From the NCBI GenBank assembly GCA_017438745.1, contig JAFRUS010000064.1, positions 1-64,000 of the forward strand: a stretch of 64,000 nucleotides of DNA, in the 5' to 3' direction. This DNA is from Oscillospiraceae bacterium. Lineage in GTDB: Bacteria > Bacillota > Clostridia > Oscillospirales > Ruminococcaceae. The translations under genes were made by a program, and so were the position numbers. The notes under the pieces are model-generated. The model had not been told where the DNA came from, ran no database searches, and saw only the letters and a list, made by a program, of their open reading frames with translations. Shown here piece after piece: positions 50,715-60,238 of this stretch (position 1 is the first letter of the stretch; each line of letters begins with the position of its first letter).

Positions 50715-52448
50715 ATGCAGGGAACGGAAAGCGGAAAAACTCTCTCATTTGCAAGTCTCGCACTTGCACTTGCGGATGACTATACCAATCTTTATGTTAT
50801 AAATGCTGAAGACGACAGCTATATAGAATACGTGCCAAGCGGCGAAAACAAGGAACTTGAAATAGCTTCAAGCGGAAAGAACTTTTATGAGGATGTTCCG
50901 CGTAACTGCCGTGAGCTCGTATTTAAGGAAGATCAGGCAGAGTTCTTAAAGACATTCAGCCGTGACAACGTTATGGACGCCCTTGAAAGCGGACGTTCAT
51001 TTATGCTCAACTACAGACTTGTTATTGACGGTGTTCCGGTTTATTACTCACTTAAAACCATACGTTCATACAGCGACCAGAGTATAATAATCGGTGTCCG
51101 GAATGTGGACAAACAGATGCGCCGTGAAAACAAGGCAAAGGAACTCAGCCGTACATATGATCAGATAGCCGGCTCACTTGCAAGCCGTTATGAGGTTATT
51201 TACTATGTAGATATGGAAACGGACAATTATCTTATCTACAGTGCAAGCGATGAGTTTTCTGAATTTTGTACTACTGTAAAAGGGAAAGACTTCTTTGCAG
51301 ATGCCGAACGTGATATTAAGCAGTTCATCTGTTCCGAAGACAGGGACAGAATCCTTCGTGCGCTGAAGAAAGAGAAAGTTTCAGAAGCACTGAAGAAGAC
51401 CGGTTCAGTATCGTTTTCCTATTGTCAGCATCTTGGCGGAAGAGAGCAGTACATGGAAATGCTCTTAGTCCGGCCGAAAAACGACGATCGCCATGTTGTT
51501 ATCGGTGTCGCCAATGTTGATGAACAGGTTCGCCATGAACAGGAAGTTGCTAAGGAAACACAGACTTTCAGCGATATTTCTACAGCACTTGCGCAGAGAT
51601 ATGCAGTTATTTATCATGTCAATACAGTGACAGATCATTACACAGAATACAGCACCAGCGCCCAGTATTCATGGGTGAAGGAAGGATCTGACGGAAACTC
51701 GTTTTTTACCGAGTGCGAAGAAAATATGAAGACTTCCATTTATGAAGAAGACCAGGCGATGATGTACGCTTCAATGAACAAGGATAATCTTCTTAACACG
51801 ATCGCTGTATTCGGACAGGTGAATTTAACATACCGGCTTCTGATCAACGGAGAACCGCAGTACGTTTCCCTGTATGCTGTACGTGCGGCAGAAGATTCGG
51901 ATTATATAATAATTGCAGTTTCAAATATTGATAAAGTCAAACGTATGGAACTCGCACTGAGCAATGCAGTTGAAATGGTCGGCAGAGATTCACTTACAGG
52001 TGTCAAGAGCAAGCATGCGTACGTTGAAGCTGAAGAAGAACTTGACAGTCAGATCGGGAACTCAACGCAGCCTGAGTTTGCGATAGTCATGTGCGATCTT
52101 AACGGTCTGAAGGAAGTCAATGACTTTAAAGGTCACAAGGCCGGAGATGAGTATATAAGATCAGCCAGTGCTATTATCTGTAATTCATTTTCGCACAGCC
52201 CTGTTTTCAGAATAGGCGGCGATGAATTTGCGGTCATTCTTAAGGGAAGGGATTATGAATGCCGCTGTGATCTTATTGATCAGATGATGATAAAACTTGA
52301 AGAGACTAAAAACAACGGTCTGAAACTTTTTGCTTTTGGTATCTCCGAGTTTGATCCTGCTATTGATATCCGTGTTCAGGATGTTTTTGAACGTGCCGAC
52401 CGGTTTATGTATAAGGATAAGGAAGAATGCAAGAAAGCCATTAGATAG
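50715..52448 (+). CDS. Diguanylate cyclase with three PAS-like repeats
   Basis: 577 residues, soluble. Three homologous sensory repeats (about 10-135, 140-270 and 280-405) each start near a YxVIYYVD-type strand and end in IIGVxNVDxQ. A GGDEF domain follows (about 415-577) with the intact active site RIGGDEFAVIL (about 498-508) and DLNGLKEVNDFKGHKAGDEY. No RxxD inhibition site precedes GGDEF. It should make cyclic-di-GMP from GTP. It is the first of three consecutive genes for this second messenger, and its repeats are homologous to the N-terminus of the third. The next gene follows after 28 bases. Confidence 0.9.
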   Translation: MQGTESGKTLSFASLALALADDYTNLYVINAEDDSYIEYVPSGENKELEIASSGKNFYEDVPRNCRELVFKEDQAEFLKTFSRDNVMDALESGRSFMLNYRLVIDGVPVYYSLKTIRSYSDQSIIIGVRNVDKQMRRENKAKELSRTYDQIAGSLASRYEVIYYVDMETDNYLIYSASDEFSEFCTTVKGKDFFADAERDIKQFICSEDRDRILRALKKEKVSEALKKTGSVSFSYCQHLGGREQYMEMLLVRPKNDDRHVVIGVANVDEQVRHEQEVAKETQTFSDISTALAQRYAVIYHVNTVTDHYTEYSTSAQYSWVKEGSDGNSFFTECEENMKTSIYEEDQAMMYASMNKDNLLNTIAVFGQVNLTYRLLINGEPQYVSLYAVRAAEDSDYIIIAVSNIDKVKRMELALSNAVEMVGRDSLTGVKSKHAYVEAEEELDSQIGNSTQPEFAIVMCDLNGLKEVNDFKGHKAGDEYIRSASAIICNSFSHSPVFRIGGDEFAVILKGRDYECRCDLIDQMMIKLEETKNNGLKLFAFGISEFDPAIDIRVQDVFERADRFMYKDKEECKKAIR

Positions 52449-52476
52449 GACCTTGCTTTGAAGGGGGAGAAAAGCC

Positions 52477-54771
52477 ATGAGAATAGCTTTTTCCGTTGTT
52501 TTTACAATGGTTATATTAGCGCAGTTATGGTGCGCTTTCAGGGCTAAACATTCCGGAAAACCTATCGGCAGATACGTCGCAGCTGTAAATTATTCTTTGA
52601 TTCCTCCGCTGCTTGGCAATCTTATCATTATAGGATCTCATAACAAGACGATATCCGTGATAGGATGCTATATATATTTTCTCGGGGTTGATCTTGTAGT
52701 ATTCACACTTGCACGTTTTACTGTTGAATACTGCAAAACGAGATACAAAAAACTGAAGATCCCATGGTTTGTCTATGTTCTGCTTGTGGTAGATTTTATT
52801 CAGTTCATGTTTAATCCGTTTTTGGGACATGCCTTTGATATGGTACCGGTCGAATTTGACGGATCGGTTTACTGGGATCTGGTACCTTATGCAGGACAGG
52901 CTTACCACAGAATCGTAGCTTACAGCATTGTTACTGCAATTGTTGTTATCTTTATTGTAACTGCAAAGAACATGCCTAAGATCTATCGTGAACGCTATGT
53001 TACCATTTCTATTATTCTTGTGATTGTAGGTCTCTGGCAGCTGTTTTATCTGTTCTCTGATTCACCGGTTGACCGTTCTATGCTCGGTTACGGCGTTCTC
53101 GGAATAATGATCTATTTCTTCGCATTACGCTACAGACCGTTAAGGCTTCTTGACCGTATGCTATCAGGAATAGTTTCCGGAATGGATGAAGCACTCTATA
53201 TTTTCGATCCTACCGGAAAGTGCATCTGGGCAAATGAGACAGGTTTCGCGCTTGCCGGAGTTAAAGATCAAAGCGTGGAGAAGGCTACAGAGAATCTGGT
53301 TAAACTGTTTGGTGATCCCGGAAATTCAGAGAACGGGGTAGCACAGAGAACCATCGGTACAGGCGACGATGCCAGATATTATGTACTGGAAGAAAACAGG
53401 AACACTGATGAAAAGGGAAAATTCATCGGAACATATCTTCGTATATCTGATGTTACTGATGAACAGAACAGAATGAAGCGTGAGATGTATGACGCTACTC
53501 ACGATCTGATGACAGGTCTTTACACCCGTGAATATCTTTTCACCAACATTTCAGACAGACTTTTCAATGATAAGGAAACTTCTTATTATGCTCTGTACAT
53601 TGATGTAAAGAACTTCCAGATGGTAAACGATATTTTCGGTAATGATTTCGGTGATCATGCGATAAGACATATAGGTGAATGGATAAGCAACTATCTGTCT
53701 CCTAACTGTATTTACGGCAGACTTATCGGTGCAGCTTTCGGTGTTCTGATGCCGAAGGATGAGTGGGAACATGATCATATCGAGAAAACGCTCGCTAATT
53801 TCATACTGAAAGACCAGAAAGCTCATTACCATGTACTTATACATGTTGGCGTATATGAGATCGACCGTAAGGAAGAAGATGTTTCGGTAATGTTTGACCG
53901 TGCATTTCTTTCACTTTCGACAATCACCGACGAATTCCATGTTCACATTGCTAACTACGATACAAAGATCCGTGAAAAGATCCTATGGGATCAGAATATT
54001 TCGGGTCAGTTAGGTGATTCAATTGAAAACAGGGAACTTTGTCCTTACCTTCAGCCGATAGCTGACAGAGACGGAAAGATAGTAGGTGCGGAAGCTCTTG
54101 CAAGATGGGAGCATCCGGAATACGGATTCCTTGCACCTTACAAGTTTATTCCGGTATTTGAGCACAACGGACTGATCGTTGATGTGGACAGACATATGTG
54201 GCGCTGCGCCTGCGAGATACTTTCACGCTGGAAGAAGCTTGGATCAGACATGTTTATTTCAGTAAATATTTCGCCGAAGGATTTCTATTTCCTTGATGTT
54301 TTCGCGGAAATGAAGAAACTTGTTGCAGAGTATGACATTGAGCCTTCCAGACTGAGAATAGAAATAACCGAGACGGTTATGATGAACGAGGAAGAAGACA
54401 GAATGGCCATTCTCGATGAATTCCGTAAAGCAGGATTTATCGTTGAAATGGACGACTTCGGAAGCGGCTATTCATCGCTTAACATGCTGAAGGATATGCC
54501 GGTGGATGTTCTGAAGATAGACATGAAATTCCTCGGCAAGAGCAGCAATGTCGAACGTGCAAAGATCATTGTACAGAATGTTATTTCACTTGCAAAGGAT
54601 CTCGGCATAACGGCCCTCACCGAAGGTGTCGAGACGGATGCACATTACAGTACGCTTTCCGCTATGGGATGCGCACTTTTCCAGGGATATTATTTTGCAA
54701 AACCAATGCCGGTGAAGGAATTCGAAACTTTTGCCGGACTTAACGGTGAGGAAATAAAAGGAGATGCATAG
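52477..54771 (+). CDS. Membrane GGDEF-EAL protein, likely cyclic-di-GMP phosphodiesterase
   Basis: 764 residues. About seven membrane segments (about 1-225; HisKA_7TM-like) lead to a PAS-like domain (about 235-330), a GGDEF domain whose signature is degenerate (LIGAAFGVLM) and an EAL domain (about 505-755). The EAL domain is intact: GAEALARW, SVNISPKDF, EITETVMM, MDDFGSGYSSL, LKIDMKF and TEGVET. It probably hydrolyses cyclic-di-GMP, with the GGDEF part serving as a regulator. Its last codons overlap the next gene or touch it. Ribosome site: AAGGGGGAG. Confidence 0.92.
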   Translation: MRIAFSVVFTMVILAQLWCAFRAKHSGKPIGRYVAAVNYSLIPPLLGNLIIIGSHNKTISVIGCYIYFLGVDLVVFTLARFTVEYCKTRYKKLKIPWFVYVLLVVDFIQFMFNPFLGHAFDMVPVEFDGSVYWDLVPYAGQAYHRIVAYSIVTAIVVIFIVTAKNMPKIYRERYVTISIILVIVGLWQLFYLFSDSPVDRSMLGYGVLGIMIYFFALRYRPLRLLDRMLSGIVSGMDEALYIFDPTGKCIWANETGFALAGVKDQSVEKATENLVKLFGDPGNSENGVAQRTIGTGDDARYYVLEENRNTDEKGKFIGTYLRISDVTDEQNRMKREMYDATHDLMTGLYTREYLFTNISDRLFNDKETSYYALYIDVKNFQMVNDIFGNDFGDHAIRHIGEWISNYLSPNCIYGRLIGAAFGVLMPKDEWEHDHIEKTLANFILKDQKAHYHVLIHVGVYEIDRKEEDVSVMFDRAFLSLSTITDEFHVHIANYDTKIREKILWDQNISGQLGDSIENRELCPYLQPIADRDGKIVGAEALARWEHPEYGFLAPYKFIPVFEHNGLIVDVDRHMWRCACEILSRWKKLGSDMFISVNISPKDFYFLDVFAEMKKLVAEYDIEPSRLRIEITETVMMNEEEDRMAILDEFRKAGFIVEMDDFGSGYSSLNMLKDMPVDVLKIDMKFLGKSSNVERAKIIVQNVISLAKDLGITALTEGVETDAHYSTLSAMGCALFQGYYFAKPMPVKEFETFAGLNGEEIKGDA

Positions 54772-54772
54772 G

Positions 54773-56887
54773 ATGCATGAGAACAGTAATGGAACGGTAA
54801 GCAAGCTGTTTGAACAGGTGTCACGTACTCTTGCAGACCGTTACGAAGTAATTTTTTATGTTGATGTTAAAACAAATGAATACATGATCTGCAGTTCCAG
54901 TGACGAGTTTTCGGATTTAGGAACTGCAAATCAGGGTTCTGATTTCTTTAAGGATCTGATAAGAGATGTTAATAATCTCATTCATCCTGAAGACAGAAAA
55001 ATGGTTATCGAAGCGCTTGATAAAAAGAGTCTTCTTGAAACTCTGGACAAAAACGGTTCAGTTTCTCTTTCATACCGTCAGGTGCTTGAAGGCAGACAGC
55101 AGTATGTCGAACTTATGATCATGTATGCTCATGATGATCATGACCATCTGGTATTCGGCGTTGCCAATTCTGATGCACAGATACGCCATCAGAAGACTAT
55201 AGAAGCTGAAAACAGAAATTTCAGTGACATAGCAACGGCTCTTGCTTCAAAGTACGAGGTAATTTATAAGATCAATTCTGAGACTGGTGAGTATACTGAG
55301 TACAGTACTTCCTCAGATTTCGCCTGGAGCAATTCAGGAAACAAAGGAACCGATTTCTTCGGCGACACCCAGAAGAATCTGAAGGACAGCGTTTACAGCG
55401 AAGATTATCCGATGGTTGCGGAAAATATGAAAAAAGAAAATTTCATCAGAACTCTGAAAGCCTTCGGAAAACTCACTCTGAACTACCGTCTTATGATTGG
55501 CGGCACTCCGAGTTATGTTTCACTTTATGCAGTAAGCAATGATGAGGAAGCAAAGAATATCATCATCGCTGTAGCCAATATTGATGAGGCAAAACGTGAG
55601 ATGTACGACATTACTCATGATATGATGACAGGACTTCTCACACGTGAATGCCTTTATACCAGCATAAATGAAAGACTTAAAACTGACACTGTTACACCGT
55701 ACTATATTCTTTATTTTGACGTAAAGAATTTTCAGGTGGTAAATGATATCTTCGGCACTAACTTCGGTAATCAGTCCATGAGATACATAGCCGACTGGAT
55801 AAGAAAAACTTTCTCGGAAAAGTGCCTTTCAGGAAGACTTATCGGTGCATCTTTCGGTGTGCTTATACCGAAGGATGAATGGGATCCTGCTAAGATCGAG
55901 GACGGACTTTCAAAGTTCATGATCAAAAATAATAATCTTGAATATCATGTACTTATCCATACAGGTGTTTATGAGATTGACCGCACTGAGGGCGATGTTT
56001 CGGTAATGTTCGATCGTGCTCTCCTTTCACTTTCGACCATTTCTGATGAATTTCATGTTCACATTGCGTACTACGACACCAGGATCCGTGAGCATCTTAT
56101 GTGGGAGCAGGAGATATCTTCACAGCTGAACGAAGCCATTGAAACGATGCAGCTTTGTCCGTATCTTCAGCCAATCGCTGATATAAACGGAAAGATAGTA
56201 GGTGCGGAAGCCCTTGCAAGATGGGAGCATCCGAAATACGGATTCCTTCCGCCGTATAAATTCATACCGGTGTTTGAACACAACGGCATGATAGTTGACG
56301 TGGACAAGCATATGTGGCGCTGTGCCTGTGAAATACTTTCACGCTGGAAAAAGTGCGGCAGCGACATGTTCATCTCAGTAAACATATCTCCGAAGGACTT
56401 CTACTTCACTGACGTTCTTGCAGAAATGAAAAAGCTCGTGGCTGAATATGACATCGAGCCGGCAAAACTCAGAGTAGAAATAACCGAGACAGTAATGATG
56501 AACGATGCAGAAAACAAGATGGGAATTCTTGATAAATTCCGCTGTGCAGGTTTCATCGTTGAGATGGACGACTTCGGAAGCGGTTATTCATCTCTTAACA
56601 TGCTCAAGGATATGCCTGTCGATGTTCTCAAGATCGACATGAAGTTCCTCGGAAAGAGCAGCAACGCCGAACGTGCAAGAATCATTGTCCACAATGTCAT
56701 TTCGCTCACCAAGGAACTCGGTATCGTCGCACTCACTGAAGGCGTCGAGACCCAGCCGCAGCACGAGATCCTCACTGACATGGGCTGTACGCTTTTCCAG
56801 GGCTACTATTTCGCAAAGCCGATGCCGGTAAAAGAATTCGAAGAATTCGCAGCACTTAAGACATCAGAAATTAACAACTATAAATAA
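54773..56887 (+). CDS. PAS-GGDEF-EAL protein, likely cyclic-di-GMP phosphodiesterase
   Basis: 704 residues, soluble. Two PAS-like repeats (about 8-145 and 150-280) are homologous to those of the first gene in this set. The GGDEF (degenerate, LIGASFGVLI) and EAL domains are close paralogs of those in the second gene, with all EAL motifs intact (GAEALARW, EITETVMM, MDDFGSGYSSL, TEGVET). The gene looks like a recombinant of its two neighbours. The ATG at 54773 is chosen because the one at 54764 overlaps the AAAGGAG ribosome site. Confidence 0.92.
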   Translation: MHENSNGTVSKLFEQVSRTLADRYEVIFYVDVKTNEYMICSSSDEFSDLGTANQGSDFFKDLIRDVNNLIHPEDRKMVIEALDKKSLLETLDKNGSVSLSYRQVLEGRQQYVELMIMYAHDDHDHLVFGVANSDAQIRHQKTIEAENRNFSDIATALASKYEVIYKINSETGEYTEYSTSSDFAWSNSGNKGTDFFGDTQKNLKDSVYSEDYPMVAENMKKENFIRTLKAFGKLTLNYRLMIGGTPSYVSLYAVSNDEEAKNIIIAVANIDEAKREMYDITHDMMTGLLTRECLYTSINERLKTDTVTPYYILYFDVKNFQVVNDIFGTNFGNQSMRYIADWIRKTFSEKCLSGRLIGASFGVLIPKDEWDPAKIEDGLSKFMIKNNNLEYHVLIHTGVYEIDRTEGDVSVMFDRALLSLSTISDEFHVHIAYYDTRIREHLMWEQEISSQLNEAIETMQLCPYLQPIADINGKIVGAEALARWEHPKYGFLPPYKFIPVFEHNGMIVDVDKHMWRCACEILSRWKKCGSDMFISVNISPKDFYFTDVLAEMKKLVAEYDIEPAKLRVEITETVMMNDAENKMGILDKFRCAGFIVEMDDFGSGYSSLNMLKDMPVDVLKIDMKFLGKSSNAERARIIVHNVISLTKELGIVALTEGVETQPQHEILTDMGCTLFQGYYFAKPMPVKEFEEFAALKTSEINNYK

Positions 56888-56904
56888 ACTAAACAGTAAA
56901 ATAG

Positions 56905-56941
56905 CAGCGGATACCGTCCCAATAGGTGGTATCCGCTGTTG
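56905..56941. terminator. Bidirectional terminator
   Basis: An 11-base perfect stem (56905-56915 with 56928-56938) with T or A runs on the sides, between convergent EAL and metF genes. Confidence 0.8.
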
Positions 56942-56968
56942 TTTATAAGTTATCTCCTGTTATTCTGA

Positions 56969-57847
56969 TCAGCAGGCATTTGCCTTTGCTGCTACAAGGT
57001 TCTGAACTGCGTCATAGATCTTGTGAGCTATATACGGGTTGTTCATTGTGTAAAGGTGGATTCCGTCAACGCCTTCAGCGATAAGGTCAGTGATCTGATC
57101 TACTGCGTATGCGATACCTGCGTCACGAAGGGCGATGTCGTTGTCTTCGTATCTTTCGAGGACACGGATGAACTTCTTAGGAAGCTCAACACCGCACATC
57201 TTTACCATTCTTTCGATCTGTTTTTTATTTGTTACAGGCATGATGCCGGCTTCAATCGGTACGTTTATACCGGCAATGCGTGCCTTTTCAAGAAAGCTGA
57301 AGAAATATTCATTATCAAGGAAAAGCTGTGAGATAAGATGGTCAGCGCCGCAGTCAACCTTGTGTCTGAGCCACTTAAGATCATCAACAGCTCCTGTACT
57401 CTCCGGATGTACTTCAGGATAGCATGCAGCAAGGATGTTTAAGTCGTAATTGTCCTGAATAAATGTGATGAGGTCATCGGCATGAGTAAAGTCTCCAGGG
57501 GAAACTGTACCTTCAGGAATATCGCCTCTGAGAGCGAGAACATTTTCAATGCCGTGTGCGACCATGTTGTCAAGTATTGACGCAGCCTGATCCTTTGTAA
57601 GATTGATACATGGCATGTGAGCAATACTTTCAACATTGTACTTGTTCTTAATGTCTGATGCTATCTGAATTGTTTTTGCGCCGTTCTTTCCGCCGCCTGC
57701 TCCGTAAGTAACACTTATGAAGTCGGGGGAGATGTCTGTGAGCTGGTCGAGAGTGTTGTAGATAACGCTCTCGTCAGCATCAGGCTTCGGCGGGAAAATT
57801 TCCAGTGAGAATACAGTCTTTGTTTTGAATATATCAGCAGTTTTCAT
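56969..57847 (-). CDS. metF: Methylenetetrahydrofolate reductase
   Basis: 292 residues, FAD-dependent. Reduces 5,10-methylene-THF to 5-methyl-THF, the methyl donor for MetE. Family marks: FSLEIFPPKPDA at the start, ISVTYGAGGG, ALRGDIPEGT, HPES, and ISQLFLDNEYFF. Normal length. It lies 3 bases after the metE stop on the minus strand, so the two form a metE-metF operon. It ends at a strong terminator. Confidence 0.96.
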   Translation of the reverse strand: MKTADIFKTKTVFSLEIFPPKPDADESVIYNTLDQLTDISPDFISVTYGAGGGKNGAKTIQIASDIKNKYNVESIAHMPCINLTKDQAASILDNMVAHGIENVLALRGDIPEGTVSPGDFTHADDLITFIQDNYDLNILAACYPEVHPESTGAVDDLKWLRHKVDCGADHLISQLFLDNEYFFSFLEKARIAGINVPIEAGIMPVTNKKQIERMVKMCGVELPKKFIRVLERYEDNDIALRDAGIAYAVDQITDLIAEGVDGIHLYTMNNPYIAHKIYDAVQNLVAAKANAC

Positions 57848-57850
57848 TTT

Positions 57851-60115
57851 TTATTTTCTAACCTCTAATGCTGCTGCCACAAGATTTTTAAGGCTTGGAA
57901 CAGTTTCAGCATTTCCTCTCGTTTTAAGTCCGCAGTCAGGATTTATCCAGAGCTTTTCAGCCGGAATACGTTCCTTCATCTTTCTGACTGCTTCAATGAT
58001 TTCTTCCTTTGAAGGAACTCTTGGTGAATGTATGTCGTATACACCAGGGCCAACTTCTGTGCGGAAGTTGTTTTCCTTGAGTACGTCAAGTATAGTAAGA
58101 TCTGATCTTGATGCTTCAAATGTGATAACGTCAGCATCCATGTCGTCGATCTCTTTGATTATATCAGCGAATTCGCTGTAGCACATATGTGTGTGGATCT
58201 GTGTTTCAGGTTTTACACCGCTGTGAACATAACGGAATGCAGGAATTGCCCAGTCAAGGTAATCTTCCTTCCAGTCAGACTTGCGGAGCGGAAGCTTTTC
58301 ACGGAGAGCAGCTTCATCTACCTGAATGATGCTGATGCCGTTTGCTTCAAGGTCAAGAACTTCTTCACGGATAGCAAGCGCAATCTGGAATGCACTTTCC
58401 TTAAGTGTTATGTCTTCACGAGGGAATGACCAGTTAAGGATTGTAACAGGACCTGTGAGCATACCCTTCATCGGCTTCTTTGTAAGGCTCTGTGCATATA
58501 CAGACCATCTTACTGTCATAGGCTTTGCTCTTGAGATGTCGCCCCATACAACCGGAGGTTTAACGCATCTTGTACCGTATGACTGTACCCATGCCTTTTC
58601 TGTGAAGATATATCCGTCAAGGCATTCGCCGAAGTATTCAACCATGTCGTTACGTTCAAATTCGCCGTGAACGAGTACGTCAAGACCGATTTCTTCCTGT
58701 AAAGCCACGCATTCAGCAATCTTCTGTTCGATGAACTTTTCGTAGTTTTCTGCAGAGAGTTCGCCGTTTCTGAACTGCTTACGAGCTGATTTTACTTCAG
58801 CTGTCTGCGGGAATGAACCGATAGTTGTAGTAGGGAAGAGCGGGAGCTTGAAGCGATCCTTCTGGATCTTTTCACGCTCTGCAAATGCAGGAAGTCTTAC
58901 GAAATCCTTTTCTGTAAGAGCTGCTACCTTGTTCTTTACAGCCTGGTTGCTGCCTTCTCTTGTTTCTGCGTGAAGAGCAGCATTCTTTTTGAATTCTTCT
59001 GTGTTTTCAGGAGCGGCAGAAGAAACGATAGTTTTAAGTTCAGCAAGTTCGCCGAGTTTTTCTTCTGCATATGAGAAGTGCTTCTTTACGTTTTCTGCAA
59101 GCTTTGTTTCGTTTGCAAGTGTGCAAGGAACGTGGAGAAGTGAGCATGATGTGCTGATCACGATCTCAGATGCCTGTTTCTTTAATGTATTTAAAATATT
59201 TAATGTCTTTGCGTAGTTGTTGCGCCAGATGTTCTTGCCGTTTACTACACCGGCAAAGAGAACCTTGTCTTTCGGGAAACCATTCTTTTTGGCGAGTTCG
59301 AGTGATTTCTTTCCTTCGTAGAAGTCAAGACCGATACCGTCGAAATCAAGTCCGCAGAGTTCCCTGTAGCAGTCACGAACATCACCGAAATATGTCTGAG
59401 CGATGACCTTAACTGAACCCTTGTCTGCAAGAATTGCCTTGTAAAGATCTGTGAAAAGCTTAATATCTTCAGATGTAAGATCCTTTACGAGTGAAGGTTC
59501 GTCAAACTGGATCCATTCTGCTCCGAGATCTGCAAACTTCTTAAGAAGGTCTGAGTAAGCCTTTGCAGTTTCCTTAACGAAATCAGCAGCCTTCTTTGTG
59601 CCCTTGTATCTTGCAAGCTTAAGGAATGTGAAAGCACCGATAACTACCGGCTTTGTCTTAACGCCAGCATCAAGAGCTTCCTTAAAAAGATCGAAAGGCT
59701 TTGTACCGTTGAGTTTGATTTCAGTGCTGTCATCGATCTCTGCTACCATGTAGTGATAGTTTGTGTTGTACCACTTCTTCATTGCGAGAGCCTTAACGTC
59801 GCCCTTGTCACCCTGATATCCTCTTGCTGCTGCAAAGTATGTATCAAGTGTGTTAAGACCAAGTGATGTGTATCGTTCAGGAACTGCATTTAAAAGGAAT
59901 GCGGTATCGAGTATTCCGTCGTAGAATGAGAAGTCGTTTGACGGGATGAAGTCAAGACCGCTCTTTTTCTGTAACTGAAGGTTGTAGCTTCTGATCTCCT
60001 TTGCTGTCTTTTCAAGTTCGGCAGCTGTTATCTCGCCGCGGAAATATTTTTCGCTGGCAAACTTGAGTTCGCGAAGGCAGCCTATTCTTGGGTATCCTAT
60101 GATAGATGTTTTCAT
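57851..60115 (-). CDS. metE: Cobalamin-independent methionine synthase
   Basis: 754 residues, full length. Transfers the methyl group of 5-methyl-THF-polyglutamate to homocysteine without B12. The C-terminal zinc site is present: HTHMCYSEF, an acidic residue in between, and NPDCGLKTR. The N-terminal half (SIIGYPRIGCLRELKFA at the start) is the usual duplicated barrel. metF follows and supplies its methyl donor. A LysR-type gene lies upstream in the same orientation. No S-box or T-box leader fits in the 116 bases between the two genes. The start has an AGGAAATT-like ribosome site. Confidence 0.97.
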   Translation of the reverse strand: MKTSIIGYPRIGCLRELKFASEKYFRGEITAAELEKTAKEIRSYNLQLQKKSGLDFIPSNDFSFYDGILDTAFLLNAVPERYTSLGLNTLDTYFAAARGYQGDKGDVKALAMKKWYNTNYHYMVAEIDDSTEIKLNGTKPFDLFKEALDAGVKTKPVVIGAFTFLKLARYKGTKKAADFVKETAKAYSDLLKKFADLGAEWIQFDEPSLVKDLTSEDIKLFTDLYKAILADKGSVKVIAQTYFGDVRDCYRELCGLDFDGIGLDFYEGKKSLELAKKNGFPKDKVLFAGVVNGKNIWRNNYAKTLNILNTLKKQASEIVISTSCSLLHVPCTLANETKLAENVKKHFSYAEEKLGELAELKTIVSSAAPENTEEFKKNAALHAETREGSNQAVKNKVAALTEKDFVRLPAFAEREKIQKDRFKLPLFPTTTIGSFPQTAEVKSARKQFRNGELSAENYEKFIEQKIAECVALQEEIGLDVLVHGEFERNDMVEYFGECLDGYIFTEKAWVQSYGTRCVKPPVVWGDISRAKPMTVRWSVYAQSLTKKPMKGMLTGPVTILNWSFPREDITLKESAFQIALAIREEVLDLEANGISIIQVDEAALREKLPLRKSDWKEDYLDWAIPAFRYVHSGVKPETQIHTHMCYSEFADIIKEIDDMDADVITFEASRSDLTILDVLKENNFRTEVGPGVYDIHSPRVPSKEEIIEAVRKMKERIPAEKLWINPDCGLKTRGNAETVPSLKNLVAAALEVRK

Positions 60116-60231
60116 AACAAATTTCCTCCGTATCTATATGATATGTTATCATTTCTTTCAATGTACTAATTATATCATATTACTCTGGAATGTGTTAATA
60201 TATAAAAATCATGGAGTGCCATAGCTAAAAG
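60116..60231 (-). promoter_or_regulatory. metE control region
   Basis: On the minus strand a TATAAT (60169-60174) lacks a good -35, as expected for an activator-dependent promoter. AT-rich inverted segments (ATGATA/TATCAT, about 60138-60153) may be LysR-type binding sites. Tentative. Confidence 0.4.
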
Positions 60232-60238
60232 CTATGGC
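60218..60238 (-). terminator. Hairpin at the end of the LysR gene
   Basis: GCCATAGCT/AGCTATGGC (60218-60226 with 60230-60238), overlapping the LysR stop codon. The T run on the minus strand is weak, so some readthrough into metE is possible. Confidence 0.5.

Noticed and set aside
60116..60231. SAM riboswitch or T-box ahead of metE
   Set aside because: The space is too short, and no conserved core or specifier/antiterminator pattern could be seen.
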